Below are positions 1 through 6,245 of a stretch of DNA of 7,524 nt, piece by piece (positions within the stretch are counted from its first letter, which is position 1; every line of letters begins with the position of its first letter). Position numbers and translations under genes: made by a program. The DNA lies in contig CAMZIS010000054.1 of assembly GCA_947307285.1 (NCBI GenBank), forward strand, positions 1 to 7,524, written 5' to 3'. A model generated the notes under the pieces. It made no database searches and was not told where the DNA came from. It saw only the letters and a list, made by a program, of their open reading frames with translations. Source of the DNA: an uncultured Peptococcaceae bacterium (lineage in GTDB: Bacteria; Bacillota; Dehalobacteriia; UBA4068).

Positions 1-980
1 TCATCGCCGAGCTGGGCGACACGCAGGAGCACCGCATCAACGTCTCCACCTACATTTCCTTCACCTATATCGCCGGCTTCTCTCTGGCAACGTTAGTGCC
101 CTCCCTGGCCGGTATGCTCCAGGGCGCGGCAGGCAGCCAGGAAAACGCCCTGCGCATCGCCATCGGCATCATGTGCGCCATCGCGGCGGTGGCCATGCTG
201 ACCCCGGCCATATTCATCAAGGAACGGGACTATATCGAAGGAAAGCCGGTCCAGTCACCGGTGTTCAGCTCTCTGATGAAGACCTTCAAGAACCGGCAGT
301 TCCGCCGCTTCGTCTACGCGGACGTCATCTATTTCTTCGCCGTGACCCTGTTCCAGACCGGTCTGGCGGATTTCGAGACCCGGCTCATGCTCATCCCCTC
401 GGACAACACCTTCCTGCTGACCGTCATCATGACCGTGGTCTCCCTCTGCCTCTATCCCTTCATCAACCGCCTGGCGCCCAAGCTGGGTAAAAAGCGCATC
501 ATCGTAGTGGGCTTCTTCGCCTACGCCTTCGTGTTCCTGCTGACCGCCATCTGCGGCACGGGCATGAAATGGGGCCTGACCGTAGCGGTCTGCGCCGGCA
601 TCCCCATGGCCATTTTGGGCATCCTGCCCCAGGCCTGCGTGGCTGACGTTTCCGAGCTCAACACTTTGGAAACGGGCGAGGACCGCAGCGGCATGTTCTT
701 CGCCGCCCGCACCTTTGCCATGAAGCTGGGCCAGGCCCTGAGCATGCTGGTCTACACCTCCATCACCGCCTCCGCCCTGGCCATCGTCCACGCCCATACC
801 GACGCCAGCGGCGTGGAGACCATCGGCGCGGAACTGCTCAAGGAGATCCAGGGCCCCTACCGCACCGCCGCCGCCGTGGCCACCGTGGCCTGCCTCATCG
901 GCGCCGTCATCTTCACCTTCTACAACGAAAAGGAGATCATGGGCAAGATCCGCGCCTATCACGGGGAGGCCAAAGCATGA
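1..980 (+). CDS. GPH-family (MelB-like) sugar:cation symporter, 3' part
   Basis: This is the C-terminal 325 residues of an inner-membrane sugar transporter; the 5' end lies off the window and the frame is open from base 3. About eight hydrophobic segments can be seen, which fits TM5-TM12 of a 12-TM protein. The first visible residues (GDTQEHRINVSTY) resemble the cytoplasmic loop after TM4 in this family. Near residues 214-240 the stretch ADVSELNTLETGEDRSGMFF followed by AARTFAMKLGQAL is the conserved late-loop signature of the GPH/MFS_2 group, which includes melibiose, lactose, xyloside and glucuronide symporters. The coupling-ion and sugar-binding residues of the N-terminal helices are outside the window, so the substrate cannot be read directly. 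The stop codon overlaps the start of the alpha-galactosidase gene (ATGA), so the two are surely co-transcribed and probably translationally coupled; from this I infer an alpha-galactoside substrate. The GTG at 96 is an internal codon, not the start. Confidence 0.9.
   Translation, partial: IAELGDTQEHRINVSTYISFTYIAGFSLATLVPSLAGMLQGAAGSQENALRIAIGIMCAIAAVAMLTPAIFIKERDYIEGKPVQSPVFSSLMKTFKNRQFRRFVYADVIYFFAVTLFQTGLADFETRLMLIPSDNTFLLTVIMTVVSLCLYPFINRLAPKLGKKRIIVVGFFAYAFVFLLTAICGTGMKWGLTVAVCAGIPMAILGILPQACVADVSELNTLETGEDRSGMFFAARTFAMKLGQALSMLVYTSITASALAIVHAHTDASGVETIGAELLKEIQGPYRTAAAVATVACLIGAVIFTFYNEKEIMGKIRAYHGEAKA
963..969 (+). promoter_or_regulatory. Ribosome binding site of the alpha-galactosidase gene
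   Basis: GGGGAGG lies 7 bases before the ATG at 977, inside the last codons of the transporter gene. It fixes the start of the alpha-galactosidase at the overlapping ATGA. Confidence 0.8.
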
Positions 981-3331
981 TCCGACCTTTTGAGGGAGAG
1001 CGCCCCGCCTTCGTGCTGGACACGGCGGGCACGACCTACGCTTTCCGCATCCTGCCCACGGGCCAGCCGGAGCAGCTCTATTTCGGCCGGCGGGCGGAGA
1101 TCGGGGACGAGGCGGCCCTTACGGCCCTTGCCCAGAAGCACGCCTTCGCCCCCGGCAATACCGTGACCTACGACGGGGAGCACCCGGAGTATTCGCTGGA
1201 AGATATCTGCCTGGAGTTCTCCTCTCTGGGCAAGGGCGACCTGCGGGAACCCCTGCTGGAGCTGGTGCTGCCCGACGGCAGCCGCAGCGCGGATTTCGTC
1301 TACGATTCCTACCGCATCGACGGCGAACAGCCGCAGCAGCGGCCCCTGCCCGCCAGTTACGCCGAAGAGGGCCCGGCGGAGCACCTGTGCGTGATCTACC
1401 GCGACGAGGCCGCAGCTCTGACCCTGGAAATGCACTATTACGTCTGGGCCGACTGCGACTGCATCTGCCGCCGCTGCGCGCTGATAAATGACGGGAAAGA
1501 CACGGTGGAGATCGAACGCCTGCTCTCCGCCCAGCTGGACCTGGCCCGGTGCGATCTTGCCGTGACCAGCTTCCGCGGAGCCTGGGCCCGGGAGATGAAC
1601 AAGGTCACCGTTCAGCTCCCCGCCGGCAAATACACGGTGGAATCCCGGGCCGGCTTCTCCTCCAGCCGCTGCAACCCCTTCTTCATCGTGCACAGCGCAG
1701 ACGCCACCGAAACGGCCGGGGACTGCTGGGGCTTCAATCTGGTGTACAGCGGCAATCACTACGCCGCAATCGAGGCCGACCCATCAGGCCGGACCCGGGT
1801 GGTCTCCGGCATCCAGCCCCTGGGCTTTCGCTGGCTCCTCTCTCCGGGGGAACGGTTCGACACGCCGGAGGCGGTGCTGAGTTTTTCGGCTGCGGGCTTT
1901 ACCGGCCTCAGCCGCAACATGCATTTTTTTGTGCGGGAGCACATCGTGCGGGGGAGATGGAAGCATAAGACCCGGCCGGTGCTGCTCAACAGTTGGGAGG
2001 CCTGCTATTTCAACATCTCCGAAAGCAAGCTGGTCGCGCTGGCCAAAGCCGGGCGCGACGTGGGCATAGAGCTCTTCGTCATGGACGACGGCTGGTTCGG
2101 CGAACGCAGCGACGACACCCGCTCTCTGGGCGACTGGGAGCCCAACAAAAAGAAACTGCAGGGCGGCCTGTCCGGTCTGGCCGGTAAGATCAGGGCCCTG
2201 GGCCTGGATTTCGGCCTCTGGGTGGAGCCGGAGATGGTCAGCGTCAACAGCCGTCTCTACGAGGCCCACCCCGAATGGGCCATGGCCGTCCCCGGCCGGG
2301 CCCACAGCGAAGGACGGAATCAGCGCCTGCTGGATCTGGCCAACCCGGAGGTGCAGGACTTCCTCATCGACAAGATGACGGAGGTCTTTTCCGCGGGGCA
2401 GGTCAGCTACGTCAAATGGGACTGCAACCGCAATTTCTCCGACGTTTATTCTCCGTATCTTCCGGCGGAGCGGCAGGGCGAGACGGCTCACCGCTATATA
2501 CTGGGCCTGTACCGGGTGATGCGGGAGCTCACGGAACGCTTCCCGGACGTCCTCTTCGAGGGCTGCGCCGCCGGCGGCGACCGCTTCGATCCGGGCATCC
2601 TCTGCTATTTTCCCCAGATCTGGGCCAGCGACAACACGGACGCCCTGTCCCGGGGAGAGATACAGGAGGGCTACAGCTACGGCTACCCCCAAAGCTGCGT
2701 GAGCGCCCACATCTCCTCCAGCCCCAACCACCAGACCCTGCGGGACACGCCGCTGGACACCCGCCTCAACGTGGCGGCCTTCGGCCTGCTGGGCTACGAA
2801 TACGACCTGCGGGACCTGTCCGCCGGCAAGCGGAAAAAGCTCAAAGACCAGGTGGAGACCTACAAACAGTGGCGCGACGTGCTGCAATGGGGCCAGTTCT
2901 ACCGGGTGCAAAGCGGCAACGACCGCATGTGGTGCTGCGTTTCGCCGGACCGCAAAAGGGCCGTGGGCCTGCATCTGCGGACGCTGATGGTCCCCAACGC
3001 CCCCCATCAGATCTTCTTCGCCCGGGGGCTGGACGAGGAACTGACCTACCGCTTCTACAACGTGCCGCGGCCGGTGGACGTGAAGCGCTTCGGCTCCCTG
3101 ATCAACACCATGGCGCCCTTCCATATCCGGCAGGACTCCCTGATCCACGACGTGGTGGCCCGGGTGGTGCGTCTGCCCGGCGACAGGGAGGAGGTCACGG
3201 CCTCCGGCGCGTTGCTGATGCACGCCGGGGTCAAGCTGGCGCCGGCCTTTGCCGCCACCGGCTTCGACGAGCGGGTCCGCTTTTTCCCCGACTTTTTCTC
3301 CCGCCTCTATTTCATGGAGGCTGTGGAATAA
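977..3331 (+). CDS. Alpha-galactosidase, glycoside hydrolase family 36
   Basis: This retaining enzyme removes terminal alpha-1,6-linked galactose from melibiose, raffinose or stachyose. It has 784 residues, slightly longer than the usual 720-750 of bacterial GH36 enzymes, and appears complete. There is no signal peptide, so it acts in the cytoplasm on imported sugar. The order is an N-terminal beta-sandwich (about 25-290), a TIM barrel (about 320-640) and a C-terminal beta domain. Visible barrel motifs are MDDGWFG (369-375), WVEPEM (415-420), KWDCNR with the probable nucleophile Asp482, EGCAAGGDRFD (528-538), and SDNTDALSR with the probable acid/base Asp552. The 70-residue spacing of the two aspartates agrees with characterised Firmicute enzymes of the AgaA type. 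The C-terminal HAGVKL and SRLYFMEAVE segments are also typical of the family. A CxCxCxxC cluster at 160-167 is unusual. The gene follows the transporter with a 4-base overlap and is closed by the hairpin at 3368. Such genes are variously called aga, rafA or melA; the sequence alone does not settle the preferred substrate. Confidence 0.97.
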   Translation: MIRPFEGERPAFVLDTAGTTYAFRILPTGQPEQLYFGRRAEIGDEAALTALAQKHAFAPGNTVTYDGEHPEYSLEDICLEFSSLGKGDLREPLLELVLPDGSRSADFVYDSYRIDGEQPQQRPLPASYAEEGPAEHLCVIYRDEAAALTLEMHYYVWADCDCICRRCALINDGKDTVEIERLLSAQLDLARCDLAVTSFRGAWAREMNKVTVQLPAGKYTVESRAGFSSSRCNPFFIVHSADATETAGDCWGFNLVYSGNHYAAIEADPSGRTRVVSGIQPLGFRWLLSPGERFDTPEAVLSFSAAGFTGLSRNMHFFVREHIVRGRWKHKTRPVLLNSWEACYFNISESKLVALAKAGRDVGIELFVMDDGWFGERSDDTRSLGDWEPNKKKLQGGLSGLAGKIRALGLDFGLWVEPEMVSVNSRLYEAHPEWAMAVPGRAHSEGRNQRLLDLANPEVQDFLIDKMTEVFSAGQVSYVKWDCNRNFSDVYSPYLPAERQGETAHRYILGLYRVMRELTERFPDVLFEGCAAGGDRFDPGILCYFPQIWASDNTDALSRGEIQEGYSYGYPQSCVSAHISSSPNHQTLRDTPLDTRLNVAAFGLLGYEYDLRDLSAGKRKKLKDQVETYKQWRDVLQWGQFYRVQSGNDRMWCCVSPDRKRAVGLHLRTLMVPNAPHQIFFARGLDEELTYRFYNVPRPVDVKRFGSLINTMAPFHIRQDSLIHDVVARVVRLPGDREEVTASGALLMHAGVKLAPAFAATGFDERVRFFPDFFSRLYFMEAVE

Positions 3332-3335
3332 AGCA

Positions 3336-3359
3336 GCGGCGTCGCATGCGGCGTCGCAT
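3336..3359 (+). repeat. Perfect 12-bp tandem duplication
   Basis: The 12-mer GCGGCGTCGCAT occurs twice head to tail (3336-3347 and 3348-3359), starting 4 bases after the alpha-galactosidase stop codon and ending 8 bases before the terminator stem. The junction GCATGC is self-complementary. No function is evident; replication slippage is the simplest origin. Confidence 0.85.
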
Positions 3360-3367
3360 ACAGACAG

Positions 3368-3402
3368 AAAGAGACTGTGCTTTTCAGCACAGTCTCTTTT
3401 TT
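3368..3402 (+). terminator. Rho-independent terminator between convergent units
   Basis: A perfect 13-bp stem (AAAGAGACTGTGC at 3368-3380 and GCACAGTCTCTTT at 3387-3399) surrounds a 6-base loop TTTTCA. A run of six T's (3397-3402) gives a good U-tract for + strand transcripts, ending the transporter/alpha-galactosidase unit 36 bases after its stop. On the - strand the hairpin begins 10 bases after the galT stop, but its tail is poorer (TTTCTGTCTG). It may therefore serve both convergent operons, with weaker action on galT. Confidence 0.92.
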
Positions 3403-3409
3403 CAGGACT

Positions 3410-4900
3410 TCAGGAAAGGGAGGCCAGGAAGCGGCCGAGGGCGGCCTGCCCGGCGGGGGTGCGCTTGTACACGCCCGCGTCCTCCAATACTCTCAGAAAC
3501 ACGGCGCCCACTTCTTTTTCCAGCACGGCGCGGATATGGGCGGCGTCGATATGGCCGCAGCGCGGCAGGAACTCTTTGACCCAGGGGCCGTGGTGGGCCA
3601 CCCTTTCGTCGGCGGAAACGTCGCGGCCTGCGGGGATCAGCTCCTCCAGCAGGGCCAGCTCCTTTTCCAGCCGGGCCGGCAGCACGGCCAGGCCCATCAC
3701 CTCGATGAGGCCGATGTTCTCCTTTTTGATGTGGTGCAGCTCCTCGTGGGGATGGAAGACGCCCAGAGGATGCTGCTCGCTGGTGCGGTTGTTGCGCAGC
3801 ACCAGATCGATCTCGAAATCCCCGCCCCGCCGCCGCACGATGGGTGTGATGGTGTTGTGGGGCGTGTTGTCCGTGAAGGCGAAGATATCCGCGCTTTCGT
3901 CGCTCCAGCCCCGCCAGGCCTCCAGTACGCGGTCGCTGAGTCCGATCAGGCGTTCCGGGTCCCGGCCCCGCAGCCGCAGCACGGACATGGGCCATCTGAC
4001 CACGGCGCAGTCCACGTCCTCCCAGCCGGCCACGGTGAAAGCCGCGTCCTGCGGGGCCCGCTCCAGAGCGAAGCTGTAACGGCCGCCCTGAAAATGGTCG
4101 TGGGTGAGGATGGAGCCGCCCACGATGGGCAGGTCCGCGTTGGAGCCGATGAAATAATGGGGCAGGAAATCGGCGACGGCAAAGAGCCGCGCGAATGTCT
4201 CGCGGTCGATATGCATGGGGACGTGGCGGCTGTTCAGGGCGATGCAGTGCTCGTTGTAATAGACGTAGGGCGAGTACTGGAAATACCACTCGCTGCCGGC
4301 CAGGGTCAGGGGGATGAGGCGGTGATTGGCCCGGGCCGGGTGGCCGATGCGGCCGGCGTAGCCCTCGTTTTCCGGGCAGAGAGCGCAGGCCGGGTAGCCG
4401 CCGCCGGGGCTTTTCAGCGCGGCGGCGATGTCCCGGGGGTCCTTTTCCGGCTTGGAAAGATTGATGGTTATATCCAGCTCCCCGTAGGCGCAGGGATAGA
4501 CCCATTTCCGGTCCCGCCGGATGCGGTCCCGCCGGATGTAGTTGGTGTCCTGGGAGAACTTATAGAACCAGTCCGTCGCCGTCTGCGGGCTTTCGGCATA
4601 TTTTTCAAAAAAAGCTCTGCGCACTTCCGCCGGGCGGGGCGTCAGACAGTTCATGAGGCGGGTGTCGAACAGGTCCCGGCTCTCGACGGTGTCGGCGATC
4701 AGCCCTTTTTGCACCGCCGCCTCCGTCAGATCGGCGAGGACGGCCGCCAGCTCCCGCGGCTGGGCAGGCTCCGACGGCGCGTAGCCCTCTTCTCCCAGGG
4801 CGTCCAGCAGCAGATTGCGGGCGTAGACCGTCTCGCAGGCGGGGAGCAGGCCCGCGCCCGTGCCGTAAGCTATAAGTTCGTCGATGACGCTGCAGATCAT
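3410..4900 (-). CDS. galT: UDP-glucose--hexose-1-phosphate uridylyltransferase, class II
   Basis: GalT swaps UMP between UDP-glucose and galactose-1-phosphate, giving UDP-galactose and glucose-1-phosphate in the Leloir pathway. The product has 496 residues, the normal size of the Firmicute class II form, which is distinct from the roughly 350-residue class I enzyme of E. coli. The strongest signature is GSNADLPIVGGSILTHDHF (252-270) continuing into QGG; the HDHFQ core (267-271) corresponds to the active-site histidine region of the family. Other conserved parts are YPYGE-like YPCAYGELDITINLSKPEKD (135-154), CALCPENEGY (172-181), NTPHNTITPI (345-354) and HPHEELHHIKKENIGLIEVM (383-402). The ATG at 4900 is preceded by AAAGGAG at 7 bases. 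The gene starts 12 bases after the galK stop and is the second gene of a galKT operon. It ends 10 bases before the shared hairpin, tail to tail with the alpha-galactosidase. I see no broken motif or frameshift. Confidence 0.97.
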   Translation of the reverse strand: MICSVIDELIAYGTGAGLLPACETVYARNLLLDALGEEGYAPSEPAQPRELAAVLADLTEAAVQKGLIADTVESRDLFDTRLMNCLTPRPAEVRRAFFEKYAESPQTATDWFYKFSQDTNYIRRDRIRRDRKWVYPCAYGELDITINLSKPEKDPRDIAAALKSPGGGYPACALCPENEGYAGRIGHPARANHRLIPLTLAGSEWYFQYSPYVYYNEHCIALNSRHVPMHIDRETFARLFAVADFLPHYFIGSNADLPIVGGSILTHDHFQGGRYSFALERAPQDAAFTVAGWEDVDCAVVRWPMSVLRLRGRDPERLIGLSDRVLEAWRGWSDESADIFAFTDNTPHNTITPIVRRRGGDFEIDLVLRNNRTSEQHPLGVFHPHEELHHIKKENIGLIEVMGLAVLPARLEKELALLEELIPAGRDVSADERVAHHGPWVKEFLPRCGHIDAAHIRAVLEKEVGAVFLRVLEDAGVYKRTPAGQAALGRFLASLS

Positions 4901-4907
4901 GGCGTTT

Positions 4908-4914
4908 CTCCTTT
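4908..4914 (-). promoter_or_regulatory. Ribosome binding site of galT
   Basis: Read on the - strand this is AAAGGAG, 7 bases before the galT ATG. It overlaps the TAA stop of galK, an arrangement that favours translational coupling of the two genes. Confidence 0.85.
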
Positions 4915-6084
4915 ACTCGCGGATAAGCCGCGCGCCGCCTGACGGCGCGGCCGTATAAAAGGCGGCCTCCAAACCGGTACGCCGCTTGTACTCCTCGCTC
5001 AGACGGCGGATGAAGCTCTCCCGGGCCGCCTGCTCCACCAGAGCCACCAGGCAGCCGCCGAAGCCGCCGCCGGTGATGCGCGCCCCGGCACGCCCGGGGC
5101 ATCCCAGGCCAGCTCGGCCAGGAGATCCAGCTCGGGGCAGGAGACCTCGTAATCGTCCCGCAGAGAGACGTGGGATTCTTTCATCAGCCGGCCCAAGGCG
5201 GCGATATCCCCCGCCTTCAGCGCCAGCAGGGCCTGTTTCGTGCAGGCGTTTTCCGTGACCGCGTGGCGGGCCCGGCGGCGACAGACGGGGTCTTTGACCG
5301 CGGCCTGATATTCCTCCCATTCCGCCGGCGTGAGACGGCACAGGGCGTCCACGGGGAGCGCGGCCTGCAGGTCCCGCAGGGCCCTTTCGCATTCCCGCCG
5401 GCGATCGTTATAGGCGGAACCGGCCAGGGAGTGCTTGACGCGGCTGTCGACGATGACCAGACCCACGTCCGGCCGGTCCAAGGGCGCGTATTCATAGTCC
5501 AGGGTGGCCGTGTCCAGATAGACGGCGCAGCCCTCCCGGCCCATGGCGCTGGCGAACTGGTCCATGACGCCGCAGTTCATGCCCACGTATTCGTTTTCCG
5601 CCTGCTGGCTGAGGAGGGCCAGCTCCGGCCCGGAAAGGTCGAAACCGAAGAGGGTGCGCAGGGCCAAAGCGACGGAAACCTCCAGCGAGGCGGAGGAGGA
5701 AAGCCCCGCCCCCACCGGCACGTCGCCCCAAAACAGCAGATCGGCTCCCCGTTCCACTGCGTGCCCGGCCCGGACGAAAGCCCAGACCACGCCCTCGGCG
5801 TAACGCTGCCAGCCGGGGCGGCTGCCGGGAGCGAGCCGGTCCAAAGTGGTCTCCACGACCCTGCTCCCCGCTGCGTTAAGGGTGCAAAAACGCAGCGCCC
5901 GGTCCTCCCTGAGGCGGGCGGCGCACAGGGTGCCCTGGGGCAGGGCGCAGGGAAAGACGTGGCCGCCGTTGTAATCGGTGTGCTCGCCGATGAGATTGAC
6001 CCGCCCCGGCGCGAAGGAAACGCACGCTGGCGCGGCCCCGTAGAGACTTTGGAATCTGTCGCGTAGCATATCCGCCTGCTGCAT
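4913..6084 (-). CDS. galK: Galactokinase, interrupted by a one-base frameshift
   Basis: GalK is a GHMP-family kinase that phosphorylates alpha-galactose at C1 with ATP. Counting from the ATG at 6084, the visible motifs are the galactokinase signature GRVNLIGEHTDYNGG (27-41), the ATP-binding loop PVGAGLSSSASLE (123-135), and NCGVMDQFAS (171-180) with the probable catalytic Asp175. The frame breaks after about residue 332 (APGV). The continuous frame gives an unrelated tail of about 27 residues, rich in Ala and Trp, ending at 4999. The -1 frame continues exactly as expected with GARITGGGFGGCLVALV, the third GHMP motif, and a normal C-terminus ending at the TAA at 4913. One extra base in the C run at 5083-5086 would restore a normal protein of about 390 residues. 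Without it, an intact frame runs only 4999-6108. I chose the ATG at 6084 over the one at 6108 because GGGAGG lies 6 bases before it, while 6108 has no ribosome binding site and falls at the predicted transcription start. The family call is certain; whether the gene is functional is not. Confidence 0.93.
5083..5086 (-). other. Frameshift site in galK
   Basis: The - strand reads GTG CCG GGG CGC ATC-like out of frame here, with four G's in the run. Five G's would give GTG CCG GGG GCG CGC ATC (V-P-G-A-R-I), matching the family pattern before TGGGFGG. The upstream frame is galactokinase-like up to this point and the -1 frame is galactokinase-like from this point on. The break is thus placed within a few bases, and a single missing G (C on the + strand) is the simplest explanation. 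No classical slippery heptamer is present. Confidence 0.85.
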
Positions 6085-6090
6085 CACTGG

Positions 6091-6096
6091 CCTCCC
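6091..6096 (-). promoter_or_regulatory. Ribosome binding site of galK
   Basis: On the - strand GGGAGG stands 6 bases before the ATG at 6084. It decides the start codon, since the in-frame ATG at 6108 has no comparable site before it. Confidence 0.7.
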
Positions 6097-6114
6097 GTAA
6101 ACTTTCATACCGCT

Positions 6115-6143
6115 ATTCTAACCGATGACCCGGGCCGGCGCAA
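6115..6143 (-). promoter_or_regulatory. Probable sigma-A promoter of galKT
   Basis: On the - strand a -10 box TAGAAT (6115-6120, five of six matches to TATAAT) lies 17 bases after TTGCGC (6138-6143, a weak -35 that keeps the TTG core). Transcription would start near 6108, leaving a leader of about 24 bases before the chosen galK start. The promoter lies downstream of the MATE terminator, which makes galKT a separate unit. No clear operator was found. This is inferred from sequence match only. Confidence 0.5.
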
Positions 6144-6174
6144 CGCGGCGCGCACCGGAGAAAATGAAAGCAGA

Positions 6175-6216
6175 CAAAATAATACCGGGCTGCCGTATCT
6201 GCCGCAGTCCGGTATT
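6175..6216 (-). terminator. Rho-independent terminator of the MATE gene
   Basis: The arms 6181-6193 (AATACCGGGCTGC) and 6204-6216 (GCAGTCCGGTATT) form a 13-bp stem with one G-T wobble and a 10-base loop. On the - strand the stem ends in GGTATT followed by ATTTTG, a fair U-rich tail. The hairpin begins 29 bases after the MATE stop codon and lies between that gene and the galK promoter. On the + strand it is followed by GTCGTTTTT, so some action in that direction is possible, but no + strand gene ends nearby. Confidence 0.82.
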
Positions 6217-6245
6217 GTCGTTTTTCCCATGCCCGATCAAGATCG

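Noticed and set aside
1784..3223. A 479-codon open frame on the - strand antisense to the alpha-galactosidase
   Set aside because: It has the same shadow character: His/Val/Gln-rich composition, no motif, and it lies wholly over a well-supported GH36 gene.
3377..4942. A 521-codon open frame on the + strand antisense to galT
   Set aside because: It is a mirror of the codon pattern of the real gene in GC-rich DNA. Its product is low-complexity (rich in G, A, V, Q) with no recognisable family, while the - strand frame is a clear GalT.
5075..5095. Programmed -1 ribosomal frameshifting in galK
   Set aside because: The break has no X-XXY-YYZ slippery heptamer, re-pairing of the P-site proline codon in the -1 frame would mismatch, and galactokinases are not known to use recoding. 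A simple indel is a better explanation.
5170..6066. A 298-codon open frame on the + strand antisense to galK
   Set aside because: It is a shadow of the galactokinase frame, with no family resemblance and no convincing ribosome binding site.
6165..6176. TGAAAGCAGACA as a possible catabolite control (cre) site upstream of galK
   Set aside because: The cre pattern needs a 14-base palindrome with a central CG; this stretch is too short and lacks it.
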